Source of the DNA: Shinisaurus crocodilurus
Lineage: Eukaryota; Chordata; Lepidosauria; Squamata; Shinisauridae
Assembly (NCBI GenBank): GCA_021292165.1
Contig: CM037876.1
Location: 310,570,492-310,634,491 of the forward strand
Direction of reading: 5' to 3'
DNA length: 64,000 nucleotides
Shown: piece after piece, positions 21,170 through 31,994 of the stretch
Numbering within the stretch: the stretch's first letter is position 1
Layout of the letters: every line of letters begins with the position of its first letter
Program-made: the position numbers and the translations under genes
Notes under the pieces: model-generated
What the model was told of the DNA's origin: nothing
What the model saw: the letters and a program-made list of their open reading frames with translations, nothing else
The model's database searches: none

Positions 21170-22030
21170 ATATGAACATAAAAAGAGCCAAGCTGGATCA
21201 GGCCAAGGGTCCCCCTAGTCCAGCATTCTGTTCACACAGTGGCCAACCATGGGAAACCAACAAGCAGGACACGAGTGCAACAGCACCTTCCCGCTCATGT
21301 TCCCCATAAAGTGGTGTACAACCGCCTCTGATACTGGAGGTAGCATGTAGCCATCAGGACTAGTAGCCATTGATAGCCTTCTCCATGCATTTGTCCAATC
21401 CCATTTTAAAGCCCTCCAAATTGGTGGCCATCGCTACAGCTTGTGGAAGAGAATTCCATTGTTTAACTATGTGCTGTGTGAAGGAGGCCTTCCTTTTCTC
21501 TGTCCTGACCCTCCCACCCATCAGCGTCATGGGGTGACCCCACTGGGTTATAGTATTATGAGAGAGGGAGAAAAATGTCTCCCTGTCCACTCTCTCCACA
21601 CCACACATAATTTTATACACCTCTCTCATGTCTCCCCTCACTTACCTTTTCTCTAAGCTCAACAATCCCAGCTGCTGTAACCTTTCCTCGCAGGGGAGTT
21701 GCTGCAGCCCCTTGATCATTTTAGTTGCCCTTTCCTGCACTCCCCCCCCCCCAATTCTACAATGTCCTTTTGTAGGTGCGTACACAATATTCTATGTGCG
21801 GTCACACTATAGATTTGTATAAGAGGAGGATGATACTGGCAGTTTTATTTCCGATTCCTTTCGTAATTGTGCCTAACATGAAGTTTGCCTTTTTCACAGC
21901 AGCCGCATGCTGGGTCGACGTTTTCATCGAGCTGCCCGCCACAACCCCAGGATCTTTTACTTGATCAGTCAGTGCTAGCTCAGATCCTTTCAGCTTGTAC
22001 TTCAGATTTTTTTTTGCCCCAACGAGCATC
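21170..22030 (-). mobile_element. CR1 ORF2 C-terminus and 3' end, reversed
   Basis: The minus strand carries the CR1 C-terminal reading ('HNTITQWGHPMTLMGGRVRT', 'FKMGLDKCMEKAINGY') and the 3' module near 21173-21350. Upstream RT segments ('AFFTAAACWV' region in reverse) run to about 22030. Frames are broken. Confidence 0.75.
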
Positions 22031-22039
22031 GCTTTACAC

Positions 22040-22260
22040 TCGCATGGGGTGCAAGGGGAGCATCGGCAGCGAAAGGGTTTGTGGCCATCTGAGGAACCTC
22101 AGAAGGTCAGATTTGGCCCATGTGCTTCAGGTTTCCCCCATCCCCCCCCCCCCGGATATAGGAGAAGACAGCCCTCAAGTACTCTGTCCACAATTTGTTT
22201 AAAGCGTTAAAGGTTAAGATCAGCATCTTGAATTGAGCCTGGGAGTGGATTGGCGGCCAG
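22040..22260 (-). repeat. old L2-like remnant
   Basis: 'aggttaagatcagcatcttg' and 'gaattgagcctgggagtgg' recall the L2 3' coding region seen intact at 50300-50340. Diverged. Confidence 0.4.
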
Positions 22261-22281
22261 TAGAGACCGTATGCCATAGAG

Positions 22282-22389
22282 CAGTGTTCTCCAACCTTGG
22301 GTCCCCAAATGTTTTTGGCCTACGCTGGCTGGGGCATGCTGGGAGTTGTAGGCCAAAAACATCTGGGGACCCAAGGTTGGAGAACACTG
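22282..22389. mobile_element. family A MITE, part of left arm deleted
   Basis: CAGTGTTCTCCAACCTTGGG to the complementary right end. The flanking 8-mers ccatagag and ccacggag agree at 6/8. 108 bp instead of 135. Confidence 0.75.
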
Positions 22390-22619
22390 CCACGGAGCAA
22401 ATGCAACTAAGGCTGCAGTCCTGGGGGTGTCTTTCAGATGGAGGTCTCGGCGCTACCAGTCAGGAAGCAATTCCCTCTTTTTTCCTTCAAAAGGAGCCGT
22501 GGGAAAACACAGGAGAACTTTGCGTAGATAACGACGACATCCGGAACCCCGAAAATTCCACGAATGGGGCAGGGTGATGGTGCTAAAAAATACCTTGTCT
22601 GGAAGCGCCCTGTTTGCCT

Positions 22620-22695
22620 TTATTTGTGGAGTGAGTTCCACTGAACCCAGTAGGATTTACTCCCAAGTAAGCACACATCACGTTGGGCTGCGCAG
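22620..22695. repeat. interspersed repeat K
   Basis: 'gagttccactgaacccagta' and 'ttactcccaagtaagcac' match modules at 45828-45890 and 56752-56812. Unclassified amniote-type repeat. Confidence 0.45.
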
Positions 22696-22961
22696 AAATG
22701 GCGTCGTACAAGAGCTTTCTCGGAATAAGCTCTGCTTAAGCCTTGCAGCTCGTCTCGTGCAAAATGTATCTTGCTTATCCAGTGAAGAAATACTTCAGCT
22801 GAAATTGTCCAAAGCAAAAGCCACATGCCTAGTGGACTCCTCCCCCCCCCGCCTACTCGGGAGATACTTGTTGTTGGTAGGATCATATCTGAGAGTCTGA
22901 TTAAAAATGCTAATTTGCAAAGAGACAGAAATGAGGGATCTATTTTGCTTCTTGTTTCCAG

Positions 22962-24279
22962 GGCTTGTTCGCTGGCACCATTTGCTCTGCTCGTTTCCAT
23001 GCAAACTTTTCCTCCAATATGAGCCGTCTGACGGGGCTTCCCGTCTGCATCGCCATCTGCCTCGTTCTGCTCCACTCCGTCAGCCTGCAGTGCCTCGCTT
23101 TTCGAAATACGGAGGGGAGGTACACCAGACAACTGCAGCAGGCCTCGCCCGCAGGGAACAACTTAGAAGAAGGCATCACAAATGTGAGCGCATCAAGCCC
23201 AGAAAGTAACTTAAGCTCATCGGTGCAAAACACCGCCACCACTATTAAAGCAACACTACAAACCATCCTGGGCGTTCACAGTCTCTCGGGACACCAGAGT
23301 TTGGATGCTTACACCAGTGTAACCCCGGGGGTTGGTGAAAGCGAAAGGCGGCTCGGTTCCAGCGGGCCCAATAAAGAGCTGGATCGAAATGGGCCACGCG
23401 AAGCTCTGCTCGCCATGGTCGTGACGGCACCAGACCCCAACGTCACGGGGGACGTACCGAGCCGCACCACGGGAGAGATGCCGGAGGGGCATAGCGGTGC
23501 AGCAGGGCCGGTTTCTACCGGGAATCTCGAGGGGGATGTTTTTACCCCAGGTTTCCTGGATGGAGGAAAAAGTGTGGGCTATTTAGGTACGCCCCAGCCG
23601 TCCGCACAAGAACGGGTGGCAAGTCTTCCTGGTACGATAGCCAACGACCCTACCGCCGGTCCTTTCCTTCCAGTCGGCCAATCAGTCGATTCTGAGCAAG
23701 GTCCAAATGGAGGTGACCTCTCGATTTCGACAGGCACAGACGCTTCCACAAGCCCCCTGTTAGTTCCCACGGATGCCGCCTTCAATTCGGAAGTGGAAAA
23801 CTCCAGTAAACCGGGGATTCTGCAAGCGACCCCCGGCACCACCGCCACTGTGGTTGCTGTGTTGCCACAAAGTGATGACTGGGACGATACAAAATTAGAC
23901 CCCGCGTGGCCCGTGGTGGCGAACCAGCACCGGGCGGTAACGGAACTTGCTCTGCCTGCGGGAGGAGAGGAAGAGGAAGATGATGTGAAAAGGGGGCCGC
24001 TGCCGAGGTTATTGGCCACCGCCGAGAAAGGACGAAAAGATGATCAGCTCTGGTCAGGCCAAGCACCCGTGCAAGGGGAGGCGCCGGCCACAGTCTCTGC
24101 CAGCCGGCATCCTGTCCCTGCCACTGATCCGCCAGTGAGGGCCGAAGCCCCTGCCGAAAGCGCAGCGGAAAATGCCAGCCCAGCTGTGACGAACCATTCC
24201 AGATGGTTTCCAGAGACTGCGACCACAACGGATGTGACCAAATCAGGTGTCTTCCAAACACCGAGAAATCCACGAACAG
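22962..24279 (+). CDS. ARMH4: ARMH4 exon 2 (start codon, signal peptide, mucin-like ectodomain)
   Basis: The acceptor 'cttcttgtttccag' ends at 22961. Translation starts at ATG 23019: MSRLTGLPVCIAICLVLLHS, then VSLQCLAF, a signal peptide that lines up residue for residue in length with human ARMH4 (also ending QCLAF). The exon encodes residues 1-420 plus one base. The ectodomain is Ser/Thr/Pro/Gly-rich with many N-glycosylation sequons (for example NVS, NLS, NVT, NSS, NAS, NHS), as expected for a heavily glycosylated type I membrane protein. The motif DWDDTKL (about residues 287-293) matches the human DEWDDTKL block. The exon ends CGAACAG|GTAATT (phase 1). ARMH4, also called C14orf37 or UT2, is reported to restrain mTORC2 and IL-6/gp130-STAT3 signalling. 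Overall sequence drift is strong, as in other vertebrates. The identification rests on the signal peptide, the WDDTKL block and the downstream exons together. Confidence 0.92.
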
Positions 24280-25335
24280 GTAATTCTGTCCTCATCTTCC
24301 CCCCTTAGTTCCCCTTCTTGTTAGAGAATGCTTTGAGCACCTTTCCCCAATCTGCCACCCCGTGCAACTCCCATGATCGCTACCAACCGTGGCTATTCGC
24401 GCAAGGGAATTAGGCCTGTGTTGCAAGCTAAAGCCCTGCATAATCCTTCCTTCTTTCCATGTCCATGTCCTCAGTCTGCTCAAAATGTTCAGAAGGGATT
24501 TGACGTAAGGGTGTCAACTCCTTTCCTTCGGTGTCCTGCCCTTGGTCTCATTGCCTATTACTTGGAAGAGGCCCGGCACCCGGCAAGCTGAGGCCAGGAC
24601 ATTGCTTAGAGTAGACTCCCTTCTGTACCCTTTGGATAGTGATTGATTTTTCTGTCCTACTTCACTGCAGTTGTCACTCGTTGGTCTGACTTGCTGCTTA
24701 ATTAAAGTGCCCCTTTAATGAGGCACTTTAAAGTGAGTCGCAAAACGAAAGAAAGAAAGAAAGAAAGAGGTTCTACCATTATAAGCCTCAGTATTCTACA
24801 GCTTATAAAGATGATACCTGTTGTGCTAATAACTTGGCATCCATGATCTCTCTGATGTCTAGAATTGTGCAAAATTTCAAACCGATCCGATACAAATTGC
24901 CACAGGTACAGCAAGTTAACAAGTGCTGAAAATCGATACATTTGTCCTTTTTTTGCTCCAAGCTGTGCCTCAGCATATCCTTCCCTCACCTCCAGATTTT
25001 GGTGGACAGTACAGATGTATGTTAGTCAGACTTGCTGAGGAGGCGTGCCTTTCGTTGGTTTGGTGAAGTTCTGAGCAGCAGTTTACAAGTTATTAAGGGT
25101 TTTCTGCCCCATGAAAACCTATGACAACGACTGCTGCCCGAGTCATGTCGGGCATGCTCAGTTTCACCCTGAAGCTAGAATGCTGCCAGTACTCCCAAGT
25201 TTTCAGAGGAATTCTTTGACAGAGGATTTCTATGTGCAATGCATATTCCTTTAGTTCTGGTATGTCACCTCACAAGGTAAGACTAGATGTTACTACACAG
25301 ATTGGGACCCTAGCATGGGGGGTAGGGACACTTGA
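24280..25335 (+). other. ARMH4: ARMH4 intron 2, 5' part, unassigned
   Basis: It contains an (AAAG)n tract at 24747-24770 and otherwise sequence without a recognised family. 24790-25000 may be an old transposon. No coding segment. Confidence 0.4.
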
Positions 25336-25336
25336 A

Positions 25337-26235
25337 TCATAGAATCATAGAAAACTGTAGAGTTGGAAGGGGCCTACAAGGCCATCGAGTCCAACCCCCT
25401 GCTCAATGCAGGAATCCAGGTCAAAGCATCCCTGACAGATGGCTGTCCAGCCACACCTTGAATGCCTCCAGAGTGGGAGAGCCCACCACCTCCCTAGGTA
25501 GTTGGTTCCATTGTCTTATTGCTCTGACAGTCAGGAAATTTTTCCTGATGTTCAGGTCGAATCTGGCTTCCTGTAACTTGAGCCCATTATTCCGTGTCCT
25601 GCAAACTGGGATGATCGAGAAGAGATCCTGGCCCTCCTCTGTGTGACAACCCTTCAAGTACTGGAAGAGTGCTATCATATCTCCCCTCAGTCTCCTCTTC
25701 TGAAGGCTAAACATGCCCAGTTCTTTCAGTCTCTCCTCATAAGGCCTTGTTTCCAGTCCCTTTATCATCCTTGTTGCCCTCCTCTGAACCATCTCCAGTT
25801 TGTCTATGTCCTTCTTAAAGTGAGGTGCCCAGAACTGGATGCAGTACTCAAGATGAGGCCTAACCAGTGCCGAGTAAAGGGGAATTATCACTTCACGCGA
25901 TTTGGAAGCTATACTTCTATTAATGCAGCCCAAAATAGCATTTGCCTTCTTTGCAGCCACATCGCATTGCTGGCTCATATTCAGTTTGTGATCTACCACA
26001 ATTCCAAGATCCTTCTCACTTGTAGTATTGTTGAGCCAAGTGTCCCCCATTCTGTAACTCTGCATTTGGTTTCCTCTCCCTAGGTGCAGCACTTGGCATC
26101 TATCCCTATTAAATTTCATTCTGTTGTTTTCGCCCCAGCGCTCCAGCCTATTGAGATCGCTTTGAATTTTGTTTCCGTCTTCCAGAGTATTAGCTGTTCC
26201 ACCCAACTTTGTGTCATAAATCCTTTAATACCTTC
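25337..26235 (-). mobile_element. CR1 LINE, 3' end with an intact 261-codon reading frame
   Basis: The minus strand from about 26206 to 25421 is open for 261 codons of the CR1 ORF2 C-terminal region. Landmarks in order: 'KFNRDRCQVLHLG', 'LGIVVDHKLNMS', '[16 protein letters not shown]', 'RRLRGDMIALFQYLKG', 'ARFDLNIRKNFL' and 'LPREVVGSPTLEAFK', then a stop. The 3' UTR ends in repeated 'agaatcatag' (25337-25355). The catalytic reverse-transcriptase core is missing, so it cannot act alone. The lack of stops suggests a younger copy than the other CR1 pieces here. Confidence 0.85.
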
Positions 26236-26337
26236 CATGCATTCACATTTTTCCTTGGTCAGCAAAGATGCCGCACGTTGTCCTGGTCCTGTATTGCCTT
26301 ATGAAGCATCTAGCATTAGAGGGCTCCCTCTCACTGG

Positions 26338-26695
26338 CTGGATTCCACGATAACCCACACTCAAGGGTTGAGTACGGGTTGAGTGTGGGTTGCCATCGAA
26401 CTGTGGGTTGTTGTTGTTGAAATGTTGGTTATAGTGTTGTCTGGACCCAGCTGCATTAAAAAGCCGTGGCTTGTTAACCATAAACAACCCATGAAGGGAA
26501 CCCATGGTTTGTTGTCGGGTTGTGAACTGCGTGGGCTATTCACTATGGTTTGCTATCTCGGCTATGGTTTCTTATCTCGGGTTCGGACAACACGATAACC
26601 CACCTTTCAACAACAACCCACAGTTCAATGACAAGCCACACTCAACCCGTACTCAACCCTTGGGTGTAGGTTATCGTGTTGTTTGAACCCAGTCA
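26338..26695. mobile_element. family B fold-back DNA transposon
   Basis: Inverted ends 'cactggctggattcc' and 'gtttgaacccagtcactg', inner inverted units 'acccacactcaagggttgag' and 'caaccctt', and a central 'aagccgtggcttgttaacc'. About 355 bp. Non-coding. Confidence 0.65.
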
Positions 26696-26724
26696 CTGTT
26701 TAAGCCATCCTGCCAGCTTAATGT

Positions 26725-26835
26725 ATTTGCTTATTATTGTTCTCATCAAGTTTTATTAGTGGTTGTAAGCCACCTTGAGTGCCATTTTTGGTAGAAAGGC
26801 AGGCGAAAAAATCAAATCAATCAATCAATCAATAA
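26725..26835 (+). repeat. LINE/SINE tail with (AATC)n
   Basis: 'gtaagccaccttgagtgcc' and 'aaaggcaggcgaaaaaatc' followed by (AATC)n is a 3' tail of an unassigned retroelement. Confidence 0.45.
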
Positions 26836-27176
26836 ATACTGATGTAAGTAATAAACTGGCATGGGTCAACTCACCGGAGGATTTCTCTAGCAAAACAGTA
26901 AGGTCAGAGGACCAGGACAATGTGGGATATCTTTGTTGGTCTCAGGCACCCCCATCTTCCCCATCTGGTCTTGAAAGACCAAGGAAAAGCGTGGGTTCAA
27001 GAGGGCACGTTGTAAGCGAGCACAAATTTCTGACATTGCACAACAAATCGCCACTGATCACGGGGCACGTCAGTTAAGGCATCAGCCTTAGCTTCTGGTT
27101 TTCTGTCTTTGTGGAGCTTGAGCCAACAGGAGATAGCCTTAACTCTGGCCTTAAACTGGCAGGTTTTTTGATCACT

Positions 27177-27314
27177 GGGGGCCCCAATCCTATGCCTGTT
27201 TAGACAGAAAAAAGTCCTACAACGCCCAGCATGCCCCAGCCAGCAACGCTGGCTGGGGCATGCTAGGCGTTGTAGGACTTTTTTCTGTCTAAACATGCAT
27301 AGGATTCGGCCCTG
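27177..27314. mobile_element. family D fold-back MITE, full length
   Basis: Near-perfect palindrome: 'ccaatcctatgcctgtttag', 'acagaaaaaagtcctacaac', core 'atgccccagccagc', then the complement ending 'aacatgcataggatt'. The core is the same as in families A and E. Copies: 43055, 60284 and 63079; half copies at 43375 and 57135. Confidence 0.75.
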
Positions 27315-27477
27315 AATTTACTTTCTAATTGCAATAAGGAGAAGGCACAGAAGATGGTGTTTGGCCAGTTGTGGCAACGGCTGGAGTGGTGTGCTTGGCC
27401 TTTGGCAACGCAGAGCTTACCCGCATGAGGGGATGACGCTTCTCCCAGTTGTTGGGGGGGGGGGAGAAAGGATGTTA

Positions 27478-27680
27478 CGTCGGAAGCTGCCTGATACCGA
27501 GTTCCGACCATCGGTCCATCTAGCCCAGTGTTGTCAAGACGGACCAGCAGCCGCGGCTCTCCAGGGTTCCAGGCAGGAGTTTTTCCAGCCCTACCTGGAG
27601 ATGCTGCTGCCGTGGATCGAACCTGGGACCTCCTGCATGCCGAGCATGGGTTTTGCCACTGAGCCACGGCCACTGGGACC
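27478..27680 (-). repeat. tRNA-derived SINE, reversed
   Basis: 'gaagctgcctgataccgag', 'ggtccatctagcccagtgtt', 'ggcgtctctccag'-like body and 'ggatcgaacctgggacctcc' are the 5640-type SINE in reverse. Confidence 0.7.
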
Positions 27681-27684
27681 ACAC

Positions 27685-28370
27685 CAATACTGTTCAGGGA
27701 AGAGGCAGTATTCACGCGTGGCAAAGGACGGGCGCAGGTGGGGACGACGCATGGGAGACATTTTCAGCAGTTATACTATGTTGCATGATTTCCCCCTCCC
27801 CTTGCCAACCCTGTATGCCCAAGATCACTTCGAGAGTGCCCCTTTCTTATACATTGCTGAAGTTTCTGTTCTTTGTACTACATGTAGTATTCATTTATTC
27901 AGCTGGTCTAAACACTGAACCGGGTGATGATGGTTATCGTTGTTATTAACAGGAGCATTTTTTTAAACCCTGCTTTTCAGCCAGAAAGGCTCCCAGAGTG
28001 GCGTAGAGGTTAATAAATAATAATATATATTTTTAAACCCACCCACCCCCCACCAAGAAAGCCCTTGCTCTCAGGCAACAGTGGAAAAGGCATGACACAA
28101 AAGGAAGAGGGGATGGGGTAGGGCAGAGGAAAACAAGCAAACTCGGGCACCAGCTCGTCCGGTGACAAAGTTCCAGTAATGACCAGCTGAGACTCTCGGT
28201 TGCTTGTGCTGCAACAGATGAGCACACCTACCCCTTTCTAAACTGGAGCAAATAATAATGCACATATATCAATTTCCCCTATGTTTCAGGCCCCCTCCCA
28301 CCGCCACAAAAAAAGTGGCCTGGGGTGGCGGAGAGAGCTGTTTCCCCATGCCTTAAAGCATTCTGGGAAT
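27685..28370. other. ARMH4: ARMH4 intron 2, unassigned
   Basis: A retroelement tail lies at 27955-28035 ('gcttttcagccagaaaggct' with AATAAT). The rest is unassigned. Confidence 0.4.
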
Positions 28371-28374
28371 TTAC

Positions 28375-29048
28375 CAGGGATGTTGAAGAGTCCTTGGTTT
28401 CGAGTCACGAGTCGAATCACAAGTCTTTGGACCCGAGTCTCGAGTCCGAGTCCTTGGTCCAAAATGGTGACTCACGAGTCACTCCCAAAGCTGACTCCAC
28501 GAGTCCCTATTAAAATCAATGGGGTTTTTTCCCCCAACAACATAAGGCTATTTCAGATGTGTGGCTTAAATAAATTCTAGGCACCAGTGTGCCTTTTTAT
28601 TTCAAAACTCTGCAACTGATTTTGGCAAGAACAGACCAGGCAGACAAACCCAAAATAACCAGACAGGCAGAGGAGGCAGGGAACCCCAAAGCAGGCAGGC
28701 AGAGGCCTTTGTCTTGGACAATTCAAACTGTGGAACTGGTTAAGAAGAGACCAGGCAGGCAGAGGAGGCAGGGAACCCCAGACAGGCGGGCAGATGCAGC
28801 CAAACCCAAAACGTCTGAAAGGTTGCATTTTAGGAAAATGATTTTAAAAAATAAACTTGCTGTACTTCCTAAAACCTATCCATGTTGCATTTGAGGAACA
28901 CGATCTTGGAACACGAGTCCTTGGTCTCGAGTCCCGAGTCGAGTCTTGAGTCCCATTAAAAATATTGGGACTCGAGTCTGACTCGAGTCAGAGGGGGGAT
29001 TCAGTCCGACTCACGAGTCGAGTCCTGGAGTCCGAGTCCCCATCCCTG
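28375..29048. mobile_element. family G GAGTC-rich hAT-like element, copy 1
   Basis: It starts CAGGGATGTTGAAGAGTCC and ends GAGTCCCCATCCCTG. The first and last ~150 bp consist largely of GAGTC/GACTC/CGAGTC units. The middle (28560-28900) is different sequence. The flanking 8-mers gaatttac and aattttac match 6/8. Copy 2 is at 43984. Confidence 0.7.
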
Positions 29049-29049
29049 A

Positions 29050-29575
29050 ATTTTACATCCCTAGCTGGGTACCACGGATACCGCCCTGACAGCATGGAAA
29101 GAGGAGAAGCATTTGACCTTCAGGATCAGCTTTCTAGAGCAATCACTGCTACTGTTGTGGAGATTTTGCAGACAGCTCAAACTTCTGCAGCCTGGCAGAA
29201 GTTTTTTTTTTTTTTTTTTTTTGTGGTGGCTGTTTCTGCGCCACTGCCAGGCCCAGGCAACGGCCGCGTTGAGAAAAGTCGGCCCGAGTCAACACATGGT
29301 TAAAAGTATCATGGCAGGAGGGTCGCTGGAGCCATGCTGGGCCCCCCCGATGAACCGTTGAGATAGAAATCCCCGCAAATTGATCTGCTCTCGCTTTTCG
29401 GAGAAGAGGCGGAACGATCAATGGGCAGCATGTGGTGTGAGGATATTGGAGCTTAAGATACACAGACCCGTGAAGGGAAACAGATTGGTGCATTCTAAAA
29501 TTCTTCTTCTGCAGTGGATGGCTGCAGAGGTGGGAATCTTTTGTCAGTGTTTACTGCAAGAACTAAGAAGAATAA
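29050..29575. other. ARMH4: ARMH4 intron 2, unassigned
   Basis: A T-run of 20 at 29203-29222 may mark a reversed poly(A) tail. Otherwise nothing recognised. Confidence 0.35.
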
Positions 29576-29801
29576 GGGCCAAAACAGACATCACTTTAAA
29601 TGTGCGCCTAGCAGCTACGTCTTTTTGTCTCCATTTTGACCCTAGAGTAGGTACAGGGGCCCGTATCTGGATTGGGCCCCTAGCATCACGGGTAGGGGCA
29701 GGGGGGCTTTTACGATCTGGATCTGCACCTACTCCAGAGTAAAAATGAAAACAAGTCATAGCTGCTAGGTAGGCATTTAAAGTCATATCTGTTTTGGCCC
29801 T
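29576..29801. mobile_element. family J fold-back MITE
   Basis: Inverted ends 'gggccaaaacagacatc' and 'atatctgttttggccc', extended inwards by 'cactttaaatg' and 'catttaaagt' and by 'agcagcta' and 'agctgcta'. About 226 bp. TSD unclear. Only one copy seen here. Confidence 0.6.
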
Positions 29802-29887
29802 CAGGGGAAAAGTCCAAGTCCAAAGAGTCAAAGAAAATTCTTATGCTCTCTCTCTCTCTCTCTCTTTCTTTTAAAATGTATTAATGA

Positions 29888-30375
29888 CAATGACTGGGTT
29901 CAGACAACATGATAGCTCACATTACAGGGCTGAGTATGGGTTGAGTGTGGGTTGTTGTTGAACCGTGGGTTATCGTGTTTCATAGATAGATTTCATAGTT
30001 CATAGAGTTGGAAGGGGCCTACAAGGCCATCGAGTCCAACCCCCTGCTCAATGCAGGAAACTAGAAGTGGGGTCTCCCATCCAAGTAATAACCAGGCTTG
30101 ACCCTGCTTAGCTTTCCACACTCAGACAAGCTGAGCCAGCGTAAGCCTGTCTGAACCCAGCTGCGCTAACAAGCCATGGCTTGTTAACCACGAACAACCC
30201 ATGAGGAGGACTCATGGTTTGCTGCTGGGTTGTGAACTGTGGGTTGTTCACCATGGTTTGTTATTTCGGCTGGGTGACAACACGATAACCGATGGTTCAA
30301 CAACCCGCAGTTCAACAATCCACACTCAACCAGTACTCAGCCCTTAAGTGTGTGTTATTGTGATTCTGTGTTATT
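29888..30375. mobile_element. family B fold-back element with a 5S SINE inside
   Basis: 'tgactgggttcagacaacat' starts it. Inner units 'gttgttgaaccgtgggttat' stop at about 29978 and resume at 30150 with 'gtctgaacccagctgcgct'. Between them is a reversed 5S-derived SINE. The right side is degenerate. Confidence 0.6.
29978..30150 (-). repeat. 5S-rRNA-derived SINE, reversed
   Basis: 'agagttggaaggggcctac', 'gggtctcccatccaagtaa', 'ccctgcttagctttccacac' and 'agctgagccagcgtaagcc' are the standard reverse order of this SINE. It inserted into the family B element. Confidence 0.75.
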
Positions 30376-30489
30376 GTGTGTTAAGTGTGTGTTAGTGATG
30401 TAAGTCAATGAGAGGGCCTTATTTATTTCAGTTTGATTTAGCAAGTCTCCGCCTCCCCATTACCTTTAGTAATACTATCACATGTTTGG

Positions 30490-30554
30490 AAGGCTGGGGC
30501 ATGCTGGGAGTTGTAGGCCAAAAACATCTGGGGACCCAAGGTTGGAGAACACTG
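30490..30554. mobile_element. family A MITE right arm
   Basis: 'ggctggggcatgctgggag' through 'gttggagaacactg'. The left arm is missing. Confidence 0.7.
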
Positions 30555-30849
30555 GCTTGGAGGAACCCAAGGAATCTCAGCAGGCTGGAGGCGGAACATT
30601 GGCGAGCTGGATTAGGCTAGATTTCATAGATTTCATAGATCCGCATCTCTGCTCTAAAGCACGGCTTTCCATTATGTGCAACTGGGCCAACCTTTTTGGC
30701 AGGAAAAACAACAGTGGCTGCGCACCCAGGTTCTTGCATAATCGTGGGAAATTGCAGAGACCGTGTTCCCGCACCTGCCCTCCCAGGCCTACATTTCAGA
30801 TCATAATGCTCAATCTGCTCTGTGCAGGACATGATGCAGTTTGAAGCCA

Positions 30850-31020
30850 ATTTCTTCTTCTTCTCCTTCTCCTTCTGTTTTATTTCTAAACTGCCCAGTA
30901 GCTGAAGCTCTCTGGGTGGTTTACAACAATCAATAAAAATACAATAAAACACAATATAAAATGTACACATTTAAAACATTATTAAAAAAATTTAAAAAAC
31001 CACATTTAAAATACTTCTTT
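30850..31020 (-). repeat. LINE tail, reversed
   Basis: (TTC)n, then 'taaactgcccagtagctga' and 'caatcaataaaaatacaat', the reverse of the 'attgggcagtatagaaat' tail. Confidence 0.5.
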
Positions 31021-31194
31021 ATTATGTGTCTTCCACATTGCTCCTTTCCCAAGGGGGGGGGGACATGATGCAGCGTTAAGCTAACAACAGATATTTGCAC
31101 TTGTGAGGCGCCTGTGCGCATTCAGTTGCCAATTTTAAAAAGACCTCTTTCAAAATTCCGACCATCGGAAGCAAGTGTAGAGGAAGGCAGGGAT

Positions 31195-31435
31195 TTCCTA
31201 GGAAATAAAAGGGAGAGATTTTACACAATCCTACTCTGCATGTTAGAGCAATAAGACAATGGAACCAATGACCTAGGGAGGTGGTGAGCTCTCCCACTCT
31301 GGAGGCATTCAAGGTGCAGCTGGACAGCCATCTGTCAGGGATGCTTTGACGTGGGTTCTTGCATTGAGCAGGGGGTTGGACTCGATGGCCTTGTAGGCCC
31401 CTTCCAACTCTACTATTCTATGATTCTATGTGCGT
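31195..31435 (+). mobile_element. CR1 3' end
   Basis: 'agagcaataagacaatggaa', 'tcccactctggaggcattca', 'gggatgctttgacgtgg', ending 'ctatgattctatg'. Same subfamily as 25337 and 33300. Confidence 0.8.
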
Positions 31436-31745
31436 CGCTGCCTTCTCCTCACACACATCCTCTACCATGATATGTGCTGAGTAATGTTAAGGGTTGAATC
31501 AGCTTTACAAATAGCCAATTCTCACCGTTGCGTTGTCTTCAGCTTTATAAATACCCTACTGTGAGTCACACAGCTGTTCCCCGCCCCCCGCATGTAACCT
31601 GGTTTGCTCTGAGATCATCCTCCCTGCGTTTTCTACCCGATGAAGAGTCCTGTGAAATGCAGAAGCTTGCACGAAGTCAGTCCCCTTCATAACAGATATT
31701 TCCCCTTCTTTTGTATTTTCGTCTCACCCCCATCACCTCCACCAG

Positions 31746-31994
31746 GCATTACTCAAAGGCCAGCCACAGCCTTCCAAGAAATTGGTGTTCTGCTACCAGC
31801 CGTGACACCAGCAGGCTTCACTGCCCAGCAGGCTACAGGGCAAGAGAGGGTGATGGAGGAACAAAGAGAGATGGCAAGCCAAACACCAAGTGTATCCAGT
31901 GTGTCCCAGCTGCTGAGGAAGTCAGAAAACTCTGAGATTACCGTGTCCCCACCTGCCACCTATTTGTCTGTTGTTAAAACACTGGATGCGGAAG
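31746..31994 (+). CDS. ARMH4: ARMH4 exon 3
   Basis: The acceptor 'cacctccaccag' ends at 31745 and the donor is GCGGAAG|GTTGGT at 31994/31995. The exon is 249 nt (83 codons, phase 1 in and out) and encodes residues 421-503. It begins with the second and third bases of Gly, then ITQRPATAFQEIGVLLP, and ends ...SVVKTLDAE plus one base. Content is Thr/Ser/Pro/Val-rich ectodomain with no membrane segment. It lies in the variable part where human has 'LSRRWEPLATT...VVPLSFEVTP', and the fit is loose. The call depends mainly on splice sites, matching phase and position between two certain exons. Confidence 0.75.

Noticed and set aside
22620..23132. 170-codon minus-strand frame overlapping ARMH4 exon 2
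   Set aside because: It is a shadow of the ARMH4 coding exon and adjacent intron, with no recognisable protein.
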